Below, piece after piece: positions 34,801 through 46,774 of a stretch of 64,000 nucleotides of DNA. Numbering within the stretch: position 1 is the first letter of the stretch; each line of letters opens with the position of its first letter. The notes under the pieces are model-generated. The model was not told the origin of the DNA. It made no database searches and saw only the letters and a list, made by a program, of their open reading frames with translations. The stretch spans positions 124,001 to 188,000 of the forward strand of contig JBBHKE010001764.1 of assembly GCA_037447655.1 (NCBI GenBank). The letters are read 5' to 3'. Source of the DNA: Zygnema cylindricum (taxonomy: Eukaryota; Streptophyta; Zygnematophyceae; Zygnematales; Zygnemataceae). Made by a program: the position numbers and the translations under genes.

Positions 34801-37455
34801 AGAGCTTACCATCGGAACCACACATGTCCTCATCTTGATCACGCTCTCCCGGATTAGGAAACTCTGCATATTCAGCCGCATACAACAACCGAATTTCTCT
34901 CATGCAAACACAGCTTACAAACTGCAACTCATAGCAGAGTATAATAAAAATAGAAAAAAATGTGGATGTGAGAAGAAAAATGAAACAAAGAATTCTACAA
35001 GTAGGGGAGCAAGTTGAATAGTCTGAAACGGATCAGAAATTTTTACCTCTTTCGCTGCTGGAAGCTGGACCCTGCAAGTGAACATGTTAAACCTAAACTT
35101 GTCAGAATCTTAACTCTCCGCTCTATGAAAACTCCTGCAATTGCTGATCAATGATCCTAATAAGTTGTTTGAACAGGATGAAAAATCGGCTGACAGCAAT
35201 GGTGTTTTGCTTACCTTCTTATCCTGTGAGGTCATCATGGTCTCCTGCTCATCCTCAGACTCTGAAGACGAATCGTCATATTCACCAGCGGTTTCAGAAC
35301 CATGTGTCTCATCAACCTTTACGTCGTCACCATCACAAGGATCTAAGACACTTCGCACCTGTTATTCAAAATGGCACCATAGCTGAACTTTCAGAGCATA
35401 ATCACGACTGACCTCAATGGCGTTAGTCTAGCTAATGAGCTATCTAAGCATCAGGGAAGATCAAACGGTTATCATAACCTTTTATATACTGACTGCTGAT
35501 AGCCGACAATCATGAAATATAGCCTATATGTTCTGGCCTTAAACTAGAAAAGGTATGAATCATTCACTCACCTTGAGTGCTATCATGTAATGCTTACTGT
35601 TCACATCACCAACTTTCATTTTCAGGGGAGTTCTCGTCCAGGTGAGGTCATCTTCAGGAGTACAACCGCGGAAATATGGTGGCTCATAATCACTAGGCTG
35701 CAAGTCAGTAGGATGGAAATTATTAATACAGCTTGCATTCGATAAATGACTGACAATGTTGCTGCATTGCTCAGGAGAGAAAAAAAATGAAGCTGTTTAA
35801 ATCTTCTGCACTAGCTGCCGCATGGATTAACTCACTGTTGTCTCGTCGTAGTAAAGCAACTTCATCACAATAGTCCTCTGCGACCAAAATTACCAAAAAA
35901 ATCACTATCAGTTGTAGTGCAAAACCATGCCTTGTTAATGCAAAACCATGACAGAACTTATGTTCCCGAAATGGCGTTCTTGAAGCTTACCTCTTCTGGT
36001 ACGCCATCAAGCGTTCTCATCAATTGAACAAGTGTTCGCACCATCTTGCACGCAGATGATCTGGTCACAAATTAAAAACTTTAGTATTGGCAAAGAATGT
36101 CTTTTGCTGGTTTATACGTTCACATCAAGATTTTTACGAGATTTTATTCTCCAGCGGCAGGAGACTTACTTCATTTGTGAGGGAGTAACATCTGAAGCAG
36201 ATGTTTTGAACGTTTTGCTTTTCTTTGTGTCGCCATCTCGCGTGATGTCCATGGATACCTCTTCCGAATCTGACCCGTAAGTAAAAGAAACTGCAAGCAG
36301 AAGAAAATATAGCATTTATATCGCTAGTGAAATGACGTGCAGATCTTTCTTCTTAATTTTTTTTTTTCGGTGATTGTCTATCTTTTCCCGCACGTTTCAC
36401 CAAGTCACCAGCTTGCACCTGAAATGTTTACCAGTCTTTCAAAGTATGTAGGCACTCACAGGTATATTCCTCAAGAAGTGCTCCACCAAGAGCTTCACAA
36501 AGAGCAAACGTTAACGTCTTCAAGTATCTCTTCTCAAGGGCATCATAAACACCTGTATGTGTTTAAACAAAACAGAAATGTCAGAGATCCTATTTTGTAA
36601 TTATTTAGTGATGTGTAGCTGAGCTTTTTAATTCAAGAATGCTTGCAGCGACCTTTTTCCATCCAGTCGACAAGCCGGCGCGACTCAGGATCACGTGGCA
36701 TCAGCTTCTTGATTTTCATTTCTGCAGAAGTGAACTCAAACAAATCGGTTATGCTCTCTGGAATATGCACCTGCAAATTATCTGGCCCCTATATTTTCTA
36801 TTAGCCGAGCTCTTTAAGTCATTTACAGCATGAAGAACAATTTGATTCACGCCATAAAAAGAGGCAACAAGGCTGTAGAAATACAGGCAAAAACTTGTCT
36901 GATCACTGATAAAGTGGCGATAGCTTTGGAATTGCCACTGAGTGAAACATTAGAAAGAAGGCATTCAGATCTAGTTTCTACTTAAGTCAAAGAGTCAACT
37001 TACCTAAAGCTGGTACGTATTTATCATCAAAGTACTTCTCAGGGAAAAGACCACGAATATAGCTGATGTTGAATATTGCTATCCGCAAAAGGTTTCTTGT
37101 CTGGTTAGACAACCATTATTCACAAAACCAGATACTTAGTAAGAGGGCGATATATTAAATAACAACTCAATGAGAGAACTAGCACAAATTGTAAAAAGAG
37201 ACGTTCAACTTGATGTTTACCAGCTGAAGCGACATTTGTTCAGTGATTTGTGTCGTTTCTTTGACGGCTTGAGCACTCGCCTGCAGGCACCATACAGTCA
37301 AAGAATTAGTATAGCAAAGTTGTCAATGGACACAGAAATTCAGGGTAAGCAGAGGCTAGAATAAGGATTTGTTTCTTGATGTAATTACAGTATCGATGAG
37401 TATTTGTGAGTTATATTCGGCTAAATAATTGAAGGGAATAGGGACTTACCATCAT
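31854..37455 (-). CDS. ASY1: Meiotic axis HORMA-domain protein
   Basis: Twenty-three exons join in frame (646 residues): 37455-37450, 37280-37221, 37100-37004, 36721-36653, 36552-36460, 36290-36170, 36060-35991, 35877-35836, 35697-35572, 35358-35215, 35071-35047, 34863-34810, 34482-34358, 34184-34172, 33997-33924, 33793-33644, 33491-33338, 33171-33125, 33072-33051, 32853-32785, 32583-32417, 32203-32042, 31904-31854. The HORMA domain shows [53 protein letters not shown] and [10 protein letters not shown]. Two winged-helix blocks follow ([11 protein letters not shown]...[34 protein letters not shown]). The C-terminus KVRKASM...[13 protein letters not shown] matches the end of plant ASY1, the closure-motif region. 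ASY1 organises the meiotic chromosome axis and promotes crossover between homologues. Exon 1 encodes only Met-Met; the 13-nt and 22-nt microexons are inferred from phase and splice sites. Confidence 0.9.
32280..32405. repeat. 63-bp tandem duplication in ASY1 intron 21
   Basis: The unit GACTGTGTCATGGCACAAAA and its continuation occur twice, 63 bp apart (ATGGCAC at 32291 and 32354), nearly identical. It starts about 12 bp inside the intron from the exon 21 donor, so it is a recent duplication that leaves the splice site intact. Confidence 0.9.
34625..34708 (-). other. Exon-like segment between ASY1 exons 12 and 13
   Basis: On the minus strand this is an acidic open stretch ([19 protein letters not shown]) that ends at a good donor, GATG then GTAAGG, and follows an AAG acceptor after a pyrimidine-rich run. 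Its reading frame suits the next exon but not the previous one: inclusion would shift frame by one base. Joining exon 12 directly to the 34482-34358 exon keeps frame. It may be an alternative or decaying exon. Confidence 0.4.
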
Positions 37456-38237
37456 GCCCTTCACTGACGCGCCTCAAAAAATTGCTCAGTCAGGGCCAAA
37501 AAAGAAAAGTTTGGAAATTTGCCAGCAAGAGCTGCGCACTTTTACTGACTTGTAAAATTCTGCTATCGACTTTAGACTGTAGCACGAAACGTGAGCTTCT
37601 GAATTCGGATTTCTTGTCTTATTGGTCTTCCACTTTTGGAGCTGGAATTTTAAATAAGCTAATCGAGGAAGATCGTTTGGCAAAAGAAGCAGTTCCTACA
37701 GGATTTATAGTAAACGTGGGGCTTCTGAATTTGAATTCTGTTTTGCCAGTCTCAGGAAGTTTTAAAATTTGAATTTTGTAAATCGCATACTCCAGGAAAT
37801 TACAAGCGCAAGCATACCATGATAAAGATCGGCGTTTGGCAGCAGCATTTGGACATCAAAGATCATGCATGCGAGGAAGCGATGCTGACCGTTCGATTAG
37901 AGCCCTTTTGGCTCTGAGGGAACTATAAAGTTTTTGACTTAGCTTGGGACGACGTGGAAAATAATAGATCGTTAATAGATTTACATTATGAAAAAAAGAA
38001 AATGTTACCCTATAGGGCGTTTTCACACATTAATAAACACCTAACTGTGCTTTCTCAAATTTTCTGCGTGAGAGTTCGATGAGAATATAGACAAAGTTCA
38101 TGTAGAACAGGCGTTGTCGGCCGTTGAAAAGCCGGTGCATTAAGCCGCTCCCCATCACATTACAGGATATTACTAGGGTTTCATATCCTACCGGTTGTGC
38201 AACCGATAATCGGCGGTAACGATATTGTCGATTGTTG
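37456..38237. other. 5' flank of ASY1
   Basis: This should contain the ASY1 promoter and 5' UTR. Two imperfect copies of GTGAGCTTCTGAATTCGGAT / GTGGGGCTTCTGAATTTGAA lie near 37590 and 37720. No gene is evident. Confidence 0.4.
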
Positions 38238-38245
38238 ATCGGTTG

Positions 38246-39067
38246 CAGAGGTCGCAAAAGTCAAAATTTTACATAACCGAAACCGACCGTTTTTTTTTTT
38301 TCAAAATCTGAATAACCGACGCCCGACCGGGTTATGTCACGCTCCAAAATTGTTAACCGTTAACCGACCGGCGTTTACGCAAATTAAAGTTAACCGAAAC
38401 TCAATTTCTCGCGACTAACCGTGACCGCCCGTAACCGAAAAAGTACAAAATTATCTAATGTACGACGTATGAATAAGCCAATAGTTACGATTTGTCGCGT
38501 TCCCTTAGATTCGCAAAATGAATAGTTTTTACTAACGTGTCAGATTTGCGACGCTTTGTCACGTTCCCTAAGATTTGCCAAATGAATAGTGTACTACACC
38601 GTGAATCGTTATTAGCATTTATGTACTCTATATCGGCAACCCAAAATTTTGACATTGATACCTTAAATAGAACAAAGTACACTATTTAAGGACATGGACC
38701 TACCACGTCTCCTGGGACTAAATTTGAATGAATGACGCTATTTTTTTCTTTACTCTAATAATTTCTATAGTCTAATAACGATTCGTGGTGTACCGTGTCA
38801 TATTTGCGACGCTAATCATGATGTCACGTACTTCCACGATACCAAAGAGGACAAATTACAATAATGTTGGATTGTATGGACAGTACAAAATTTTCATTTT
38901 TTTGGTTTTTTGGTTGACCGACCGTAACCGACCGTTTTTTTTTCTGGTGAATCAACTGACCGCAACCGCCCGGCCCTCAAAATTTGGCAACCGAATCCGT
39001 TCCGGATCCTGTGCGGGCGGTCGGTTAACGGTCGGTCACAGTTTCGGCTGACCGTTTGCGACCTCTG
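38246..39067. mobile_element. hAT-type non-autonomous element, 822 bp
   Basis: The ends are inverted repeats CAGAGGTCGCAAA and TTTGCGACCTCTG, and the 8-bp target duplication ATCGGTTG is perfect (38238-38245 and 39068-39075). A CAG-type end with 8-bp duplication is diagnostic of hAT transposons. Both subterminal regions are packed with AACCGACCG-like motifs in inverted orientation, the usual hAT transposase-binding arrangement. No transposase frame is present. A MITE of another family (38595-38792) is nested inside. Confidence 0.88.
38595..38792. mobile_element. MITE nested in the hAT element, 198 bp
   Basis: It runs from TACACCGTGAATCGTTATTA to TAATAACGATTCGTGGTGTA, near-perfect terminal inverted repeats of about 20 bp. 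The whole sequence matches 4316-4508 in inverse orientation. No protein is encoded. Confidence 0.88.
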
Positions 39068-39141
39068 ATCGGTTGCTGGTCGCCGGCTTGACCGTTAAAT
39101 GACGATAGTTCGATTATTACCCACTATTTCAATGATTGGCA

Positions 39142-39355
39142 CTACACCGTGAATCGCTATTAGCGTCAATGACTCTAATTGCGGTACCCGATTTTTTTAC
39201 CCAAATTCACAAATATAATTAATAAAATCCCTTTAAAAAACAAATTAGAGTAAATGATTTCTTTCAAAACCCCAAAATTCCCAAACAACGTTAATAACGC
39301 TATTTGTTTCATATTGCTATTTATTTCTAAATGCTAATAGCGATTCACGGTGTAG
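39142..39355. mobile_element. MITE of the CTACACCGTG family, 214 bp
   Basis: The ends CTACACCGTGAATCGCTATT and AATAGCGATTCACGGTGTAG are exact inverted repeats, so this is a young copy. It lies 67 bp right of the hAT element's target duplication. Its interior differs from the 38595 copy, so several subfamilies share the same ends. Confidence 0.88.
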
Positions 39356-39689
39356 CGGATATGTACAGTTTAAGACCATATTACCACTGTACAAGCTTGC
39401 AAAAAGACTTGGCGTTCAAAAAGAGTGAAGGTCATACATATTTGTTGCTAAACTTATCTCAACCATAAAACGACAACATAGCAAAGGAAATAATATATTG
39501 ACGGGGACGAATTTTCTAGTAAACAACTATATATTTATGAAACACATTTTTATAAAAACAACAAATTATCGTACAATACCTATGTGCTTTAGATACATAA
39601 CTACATAGACATTTATGACGAATACCATTTATTTTTCTTTTTTATCTCTTTCCCCTCTCTATCTTGCGCGGACCTTGCCACCAATGGCT

Positions 39690-40640
39690 TCTTTTTGTCT
39701 TCCTTTAAGGTTTTTGACAACAACCTTTTGGGTGTGCTTCACCACCTCCTTGGCCATGGGATTTTCAATCGTACGGGAGGCTTATTTGCAAGTCAACAAG
39801 CTAGCCTCCCAAATTTGAATGGCGGTTCACGTTTGGTAGCCAACATTGCGCCAACGACATATTTGGGTAGTTGGGCTTTGGTAGCGCATACCATTACTTA
39901 TCGTTTCATTGTTGATGACGTCCTTACTCTAACTCAAGTTGTCCCTAAAATGGAGGAAGGCCTCTTACCATTTCAACAAAGACTCCTCTTGGCGCGTGCA
40001 CTACTACACTCCGACCCTCGAAACCAATTCTACTTTTACAATCTCACATTGCTTAAACTAACTCTCAACTACAGCAACGCATACTTGAGAAAGTAACCGC
40101 CGTTGGATTTCGGAACCTCTTAAGAGGCGCTACCAATCGCGTGCTCATTTAAGTTCTTGTTCTGGCCTTGATGTTGTGCGTAGCTACAATCCACACCAAC
40201 CTTTTCAACATTGTGTTTTTCGTCTGGCCAGTCTGCATGTACTTTAAGCTTACGTTTGGGTTTGCCTCACCTCGGCTAAAAGGTGGGCCCCATTGTGTGT
40301 GCAACCAACATATTAATGTTAAAAGAATACATTTACTTCGCTACTGACATAGTGGGGAACGTATATCGCGCATGATTTGGTATGAGATGTCATTGTTGTT
40401 GTTCTTCAGTTGGGCTACACCGTCAAATGGGAGGTTTCTCGTATACTCCCCCACGACCCCAATCGAAGGGCTTTCGGAGCCCTCGGGTGACTTGGTTTTC
40501 CTCCATGGTGGAACCTTGGCGATGTGGTCTTTGCGAATCCGATTCGGACACTCGTTTCAACTCGCACAAGTTTCCATTCGGGTGTGGCGGACTATAACGC
40601 AATGGCAATCAAGGAAATAGACTACGCTCACTAAGACTCA
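39690..40640 (+). pseudogene. Decayed reverse-transcriptase C-terminal fragment (LINE-type), tentative
   Basis: The frame 39695-40096 contains QASLPNLNGGSRLVANIAP followed by TTYLGSWALVAHTITYRF. The pattern 'LP...GG..L......AAYLGSWALVA' is one I associate with the end of LINE-like reverse-transcriptase polyproteins in plants and algae. A second open stretch (40372-40620) may be the continuation in another frame. No catalytic motifs remain. Resemblance is from memory, so this is a weak call. Confidence 0.35.
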
Positions 40641-41339
40641 TCGGATTAGCTTGTCCAATTTCCCTTAGTGATCTTTATATCTTTGAACAAGTCATTCGAC
40701 GACTTTCTCCACTAATGTGCGCGAAAAAAAAAATCTTGGGGTTTGGGGAGTCCTCCGCAGAGCCCTTTAGTTGCCTTCTACGGTCAATGCGTATCAATTG
40801 GCTTTCAACGAGCGCAAGGTATAACCCTCTTTTGACAAAACAAGGTAGCAAAAGGCAGGCGGGGTCTTCCAAATCTTCCACTGATGGACTGGGTCCACAT
40901 TTATGATCTGTGTGGGTGTGGACCTTAGCTTGCTTATGATTAGACTCGCATAAGTTTTTTTTTTTTGTTTAGACATTGAATTTTGGTAATGTTTTTATGT
41001 TTATCTGATTTTTTTTTACTAATTTACTTGTTTTAAACTCTTAAACGTAGCTTGTACGTTTGTGACTCTTTCAGTATTTAATTGTTTTCAATTTTACCTC
41101 TTTTGTACATGGATGGTTTTACCATCGCAATTTTTTCAATAAAAAGTTGTTTCTTCCCTATATCACAAAATAAGTTTTTTGTTCATACACAACATTAAAA
41201 ATTTATTGGAATAAATTTTTTAATGTCGCGGTTTTGTTTCCCCCCCTTAGGTAAAAATAGCGGTAGCCAAGTAGAGCCATTTAACAAAACGTTTCAAATT
41301 TGCAAGTTGTTGGTGTAGTGTTCGCTAACATTTTATCGA
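40641..41339. other. No gene seen
   Basis: AT-rich downstream sequence with T-runs near 40950 and a C-run near 41240. No feature can be supported. Confidence 0.4.
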
Positions 41340-41705
41340 GATAAATAAGATGATCGATATTATCCGTTATTGAACGGTGAGGGGTCCCAGTATATCGATA
41401 CAGAATAAACAAAAGTTATCGTCGATTTCTATCAAGGGGGGGTGGACTGTACGAAAAGTACGGAATTGTGGTACAAAAATAAAGTATAAAAGTGATAACA
41501 TGGATATCGCGACACGACGGGTGGGGAGGAAAGGGAGTCTTTGGAAAAAAAAAACATAATGCATTTTGTACCACACTACGAAGTCATCGTCGATGATTAT
41601 CGGCCTGATATTTACCGATAAATTATCGCGATATATCGGAAATTTGTTGCGATAATTTCTTTACCGATATATCAGACCAATATATCGATTATCGGTAGGC
41701 CAAAA
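41340..41705. repeat. ATCGATA/CGATATATCG-rich block
   Basis: Self-complementary motifs (GATCGATATTATC, TATATCGATA, TTATCGCGATATATCGG, ACCGATATATCAG, ATATATCGATTATCGG) crowd into 360 bp, with many mutual inverted matches. It resembles the terminal part of a decayed inverted-repeat element. No open frame of interest is present. Confidence 0.55.
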
Positions 41706-43657
41706 AAATGTACATATCGCTTATTGGCAAATGGCTACTGATACACAACATAAGTTATAAGTTTCGACGTGGTTGCCATAAAATTTGTGTTAAGTTTTTT
41801 TTCACCAAAGAAAAATTTAGAGCGAAAATGATTTTCCCTTATTGGACACGTATTACGATTGACCAAATAGAACTTGACATGTCCAATTCTTATCTCTAAA
41901 TGTACAGTTTTATACTTCTCTTTTAAAATTGTAAATATACATTAAGAATTGCAATTAGTGTTAAAAACACTCGTTCGACGACCTTAAATCTTACCGTCGA
42001 AACTAAAATAAATTTGATAAAGTTGTTTTTTTGTTTACACTAATAAAGGCACGATCTAATTAGGGTTAATTATACCAATTTGGGGAATTGTAAAATAGTG
42101 TTGTGTACAAATTGTACCATTAGGTACTAAAAGTGTTCTTTATTTCACACAAAAGTACAAAAAAAGTGTTAGACAACGACGTCGAGACGTGAAAGTGAGT
42201 GTTGTTGGCACGTGAAAGTGCACTCATATTTGATTTGATTTTGTTTGTTTTGTAATAACAAAGACGGAGGTAAATCACGCGAAACTGTTATCAAACGTTC
42301 AAACGTCGACAAATGTGAACACAAATTATAGCGACTATATTATGAAAACGTGAATCCAAATTAGTATTTCATAGATTAACGTTCAGGCCTTGTTGCCGTT
42401 GGGCCCTTCAACCCAAAATAAAATAAAATACACTGCTTTTTCTACACTAATAGCGATTCGCGATGTAATTATGGCGTTGTTTGTCGTATTATCGATTTAT
42501 TTGTGTTCAAACTATTTTTTATCGGATAGCGTTAACATCCTAATTTACTTCCAACTTAGTTGTTTCAATTTTATTGTGGTTAAGATTCAAAATTGAATAT
42601 GACTCGCGGAATGACTGACAAAACGTTGGATGCCACCAGCATCCAAGGTACCACGATTGTAATCGGAAGGAACTTGTGCCCATTTCCTACATTAAACTCT
42701 TGCAACAATTTTCGACTGCAATAACACAACAAAATGCCTAATTGTTGTCGTTGTCATCCTCATAAAGGCCTTATATGTCGATTTCCTATATTTTCCCGCT
42801 CTTAGCTTTGTTTATGCAAGAATATTAATGGGATCAAGGTACGAATTCTATCATAAATGATAATAGAGACATACAAAAAACACGACATTTGGATGCCTTC
42901 AACCGTTCCCCAAATATTCATTGTGTGATGTTAAGATAACAACAATTTTTGCGAAAATTTTAGGTTGCCATTTTCTTAGGGTTTCCCTCTATAAATATAT
43001 TACCCCTAAGCAGACCGTTCTAATATGAGACACTTCTCTTATGTGAAAAAAAATCTTGTTGTTGACAATTCATACTCATAAAATGCTTGATCTACTCTTC
43101 TATTTGTATTTTATAAAAAATATGGTACCCAAAATGTGTACCGAGAGATTTTTAGGATAACGCAACTCATAAGGATCAACCAACACATGGCATTCCTTAG
43201 AAATCCTAGGGAGCCCTATTGGCTTTTAAACATATTGTAGGATTTTGAGCGGTACATGTCTGAGTGGGCCAGGGTTTTCCTACACATAGAGATGTGGGTG
43301 TCCAAAATTCCATGGCCGAATATGGGGAGTTAGGGATACCTGTCGTGCATGTGTAAAATGACGTGAAAATGCATGCAATATCACCAGCTGTGTATAGTAT
43401 GGGCATCGAGCAAGCCTCCAAACATTTGCGTGACCTTTGGCACCTCGCGGGACCTGTCTCACACACCCAAACAAAAGGCCGTAATCGGGTATCTAAAATA
43501 GGGTTTATGTGTTTAGGGTCATATATTTTTTTTGTTTTTATAAAAGAAAAAACAAAAACAAATAAATAAAACCCTAAACATACGGTCACGCAGAGAAAGC
43601 GGGAGGTGGGGGCGACGTGGACCCGTTCGCCGTGCGCAAATTATCAGCTGTGTACAG
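41706..43657. other. No gene seen; one MITE end
   Basis: AT-rich. At about 42440-42470 the sequence ACACTAATAGCGATTCGCGA is the right terminus of a CTACACCGTG-family MITE without a matching left end. Frames near 43206-43589 show no family features. Confidence 0.4.
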
Positions 43658-43858
43658 TACACCGTGAATCGTAATTAGCGTTAATGTTTTTACATCTCTT
43701 AAAACATATTTTCTCCGTACACACATGTTGGATTATGGACGTGACGGTTGCGATTGACAGGTAAGGTTCTCAGCTTTCAATTGACGGTATTAAATTGAAA
43801 ATCCGACAAGTGTGTAGTGGCAAATTTGTTTTTAACACTAATTGAGATTCACGGTGTA
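43658..43858. mobile_element. MITE of the TACACCGTG family, 201 bp
   Basis: The ends TACACCGTGAATC and GATTCACGGTGTA are perfect inverted repeats. CAG flanks both sides and could be a 3-bp target duplication. The interior, with TATTTTCTCCGTACACACAT, matches the element at 12094-12303. Confidence 0.85.
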
Positions 43859-44329
43859 CAGTACATACTCCATTGAAAGTTGGCAAAGCCGAAAGTGCCT
43901 TGTCATTCTTCCATGAAAATTGACGAGCGATACACGTAAATGCACTGCATTATTGAACACAATCAGAAAACGCCCCAAAATGGAAAAGACCCGCCCCAAA
44001 TTGCGTGTACGTGTAGCTCTTCCAAATTTGGCCGCCCTTTTCGTAGTATTGCCGATCCATGATTTTTTATCACTCTATTTTTTAGTAAAATGTCAAACTT
44101 AATTTAACGTGTTACAACCAAGCGGATTTTAGCATCAAGCCAAATGTCCATCAGAGGAAAAGTGAGGATGTATTAAGAGTTAGGGTGAACCTCCATCATG
44201 CGAAAAGTGGGGTTCTTTACTGGAAAAAGTACATTTTCGAACATATCCAACTCATTTCCGTACTGTTTTTTTTTACATTAAACAAGATAACTGGGGATTC
44301 GTCAAGATTTTCCAAACTTTTGGGCGACA

Positions 44330-45065
44330 ATGTCGACCGTCTTGAAACTCTGTGTGCTCCATTGCCCACAGAAATCGCAGATCCAAAAGAAGCTTATCTA
44401 GTTAGTGCCAACTCCAAGTTGATACAAACCCAAATGACTGACCCCTTGACAATCAGAACCCCAATACAACTTCACCCATGTGAAATAAGACTCTTTGTGT
44501 GCTTAGTTCCACCACAAAATGCAAAGTTAGAATATGAGTTTTAGACATTTTCACCCACTTTGACTTTCCCTTAGAAATGCAGCCACACTGGCAGGCAAAA
44601 ACTTTAACCGACTACACCCTTGTGTAGCGTGGACTCCCTTGAGTCCGCAGCAAAAAGAATCATTGAAAATGGTCCACTGAGTGAGTTCTTATTAAATGGC
44701 AAAGTTTGCCTATTTATACAGATGCTTTCTCGGAGAGAGGCGACAACCTGGCAAAATTATTCTAAGTCCTAAAACTCCTCTCTAAGCTCCCTAGTAACGA
44801 GGAGCTCCCTAGTAATGAGGTACGGTCCAATCGTAAGACTGTACCGTACAAGAAAGTTCAGGCACCGTCCTACTTTATATACGGTCAATGTACGACATCG
44901 CCATAATGTGACATTTGTCACATCCGGAATTATCATCTTGCGTTTCGGAAATCCCGCAATCCTCGTGGATCTTGCCACGTGTCATTCGGAGTGGCGTTGC
45001 CCGAAAATGCCAAGTTGCCCACTGTGGAATCTCGGCTGGCACTATGGCCGTTCGATTTAGACTGA
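44330..45065 (+). repeat. LTR-like repeat R1, copy a
   Basis: It matches 53150-53900 in direct and 51522-52312 in inverse orientation. All three carry GTGCTCCATTGCCC-like and CTTTCCCTTAGAAAT blocks, GGCAGGCAAAAACT, and a TATA-like ATTTATACAGATGC before a GGAGAGAGGCGAC block. A TATA element followed by such a leader suggests an LTR promoter. No terminal TG/CA could be fixed. Confidence 0.65.
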
Positions 45066-45090
45066 TATTTGAAATTGGTTGTCTAAATAA

Positions 45091-45175
45091 TTGCGTGATA
45101 TTTGTTTAATATTTGAAACAAATGCGTGATATTTGTTTCACATTTGAAACAAATGCGCGATATCTGTTTCGAGAT
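45091..45175. repeat. 31-bp tandem repeat, about 2.7 copies
   Basis: GCGTGATATTTGTTTAATAT recurs at 45093, 45124 and 45155 with small changes. It abuts the end of R1 copy a. Confidence 0.9.
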
Positions 45176-45299
45176 AACCCGTAGTCCGTACAATACAAAC
45201 TGTTTCTATGTCTTACTGCGCCGTTAAATGAATTTGTCTAACTATTTCTGTTTATATATTTATCGTACCTTGTATATTCTAGCATAAATCCTAGACTAC

Positions 45300-45560
45300 T
45301 GGAAATAGCTAGCGGCTATTTGATTATTGACGGACGGTAGGTACCAGGATCAAATCCTGGGTCCAATCAAGTGAGTTTTGGTAAACCTACCAAAAACTAT
45401 AGGCTTTCTCTCTCTTTAGGCAGCATGGGCAGCCATGGCTCTAGCTATCTCTCCAACCTTCAGTGACTGCGACAAATGTGGGGGTTTCGAGAGTGGAGGG
45501 AGAGGCAGACTGCTTTTGCTGACTTCCTCTTTACTAATTTTCCCTTTATTCAGACCTAGA
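45300..45560 (+). mobile_element. tRNA-derived SINE-like element, copy 1
   Basis: Near the left end, ACCAGGATCAAATCCTGGGT forms a T-arm-like stem-loop and resembles a Pol III B box; TAGCTAGCGG about 40 bp earlier could be an A box. Similarity to the minus-strand copy at 50475-50680 continues for about 200 bp, including GCAGCCATGGCTCTAGCTAT and CTTCAGTGACTGCGACAA. No open frame is shared. Confidence 0.55.
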
Positions 45561-45614
45561 AAATACATACATTTCAACACGCTCGATTATAAATTTTCGA
45601 AGTAAAAGGTCACT

Positions 45615-45669
45615 GCGTCTAGTGATTGGCTACTCTCCTCACGGAGGACAGTAGCCAATCACTGGACGC
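45615..45669. repeat. 20-bp-stem hairpin
   Basis: GCGTCTAGTGATTGGCTACT is followed by a short loop and AGTAGCCAATCACTGGACGC, with a single mismatch. Just after it, CACGCGCCTTTGGACA occurs twice (near 45707 and 45729). It could be a fold-back element or a transcript hairpin; the sequence does not decide. Confidence 0.8.
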
Positions 45670-46372
45670 GTATAATTTTTACAAGTGCAAAGGTCACGTA
45701 CGAACCACGCGCCTTTGGACATTTGCCACGCGCCTTTGGACAAGCGGGAATAAAATCCAACGAAAACCAAGAGAAAATGTTTGTCGAAGAATGTGCCGTG
45801 ACGCCTTCTCCACCATCCGTTTACACCCGGAATTTGCGGCGACAGGACGAAACACAAACGACAAAACAACAACAAAAATAACAAAACACAAACGTACAAA
45901 TTGTAAACACATGTAATATAATTTTGCGGCTGGCTGTATGGATACAAGTTCATATATTGTGCTTTTGGAATCTTTGACCATGTTCGCTGTCAAAAGAGGA
46001 ACCTATGTGCACCAATCGAAATAAAACACATACTTGATAGATTTCATTGATGACACGACCTGATTGAGAAGTGAACGAAATATCTGTGCCAATAAACGTT
46101 TTTGTATGATTACTGTCGGCGCCTGATGGAGAAACGACCTTACTCACCTTTTGCGTACCACGTCGTTTTATTTTTTTTAAAAGACGACATTAAAGAAGAT
46201 CTGACCAAGGTTGTCCTAACGGTCTGGGCGCAAACATTGACCGTTGGATTATATCTGGGTCCCCTTCCAGGAGGGAACTCTCCATCCAGCTCGGTCGACC
46301 CGTCCGGCTCGGTAGACGGCTACCGACCTCGGGGAGGTGGCTAGTCACCTACAAGACGTGTATAATCGCTAC

Positions 46373-46772
46373 ACTTGGACAACATAGTTCGTGTCACGAT
46401 GGGCTACCACTAAATCTTCACACGTCGCAAAGTCCATGTACATTATCCCTACATCTGGATAATATAGATTTGCGTCACGATAGACTACAGTACTGTTAGA
46501 TTTTTGTACATAAGTACGAATCCGTACGCGCTATAGTTTCATGTGTGCGGCGGACTTTGGTTTTGGTCCTCTACGGACTTTCGGGTTCACGTTAAATGTT
46601 GGTTCGCGTCCACGTGCGGTTTTCACGCGGCAGTACACTTAAATGTAGACGTTGTAGGAGGAATCATTAACTGAACATTTGTAATTGGAAGTTTATATAA
46701 TTGAGTTAAAATGACTTTATTTTGGGGAACGATATTGTTATGTATTGTTGTGGTTCAGAGTTATTTTTTTCA
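46373..46772 (+). mobile_element. Probable 5' LTR of Copia-1 (left end not located)
   Basis: The sequence ends TTTTTTTCA at 46772, two bases before a primer-binding site, as LTRs do. Only the right end is defined; no second LTR copy is found in the window, so the start given here is only nominal. Confidence 0.45.
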
Positions 46773-46774
46773 TT

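Noticed and set aside
43206-43589. 127-codon minus-strand frame with several cysteines
   Set aside because: No spacing typical of a zinc finger and no splice context; overlaps equally open frames on the other strand.
44185-44544. 119-codon plus-strand frame
   Set aside because: It lies within the R1 LTR-like repeat, and copies b and c do not keep the frame open.
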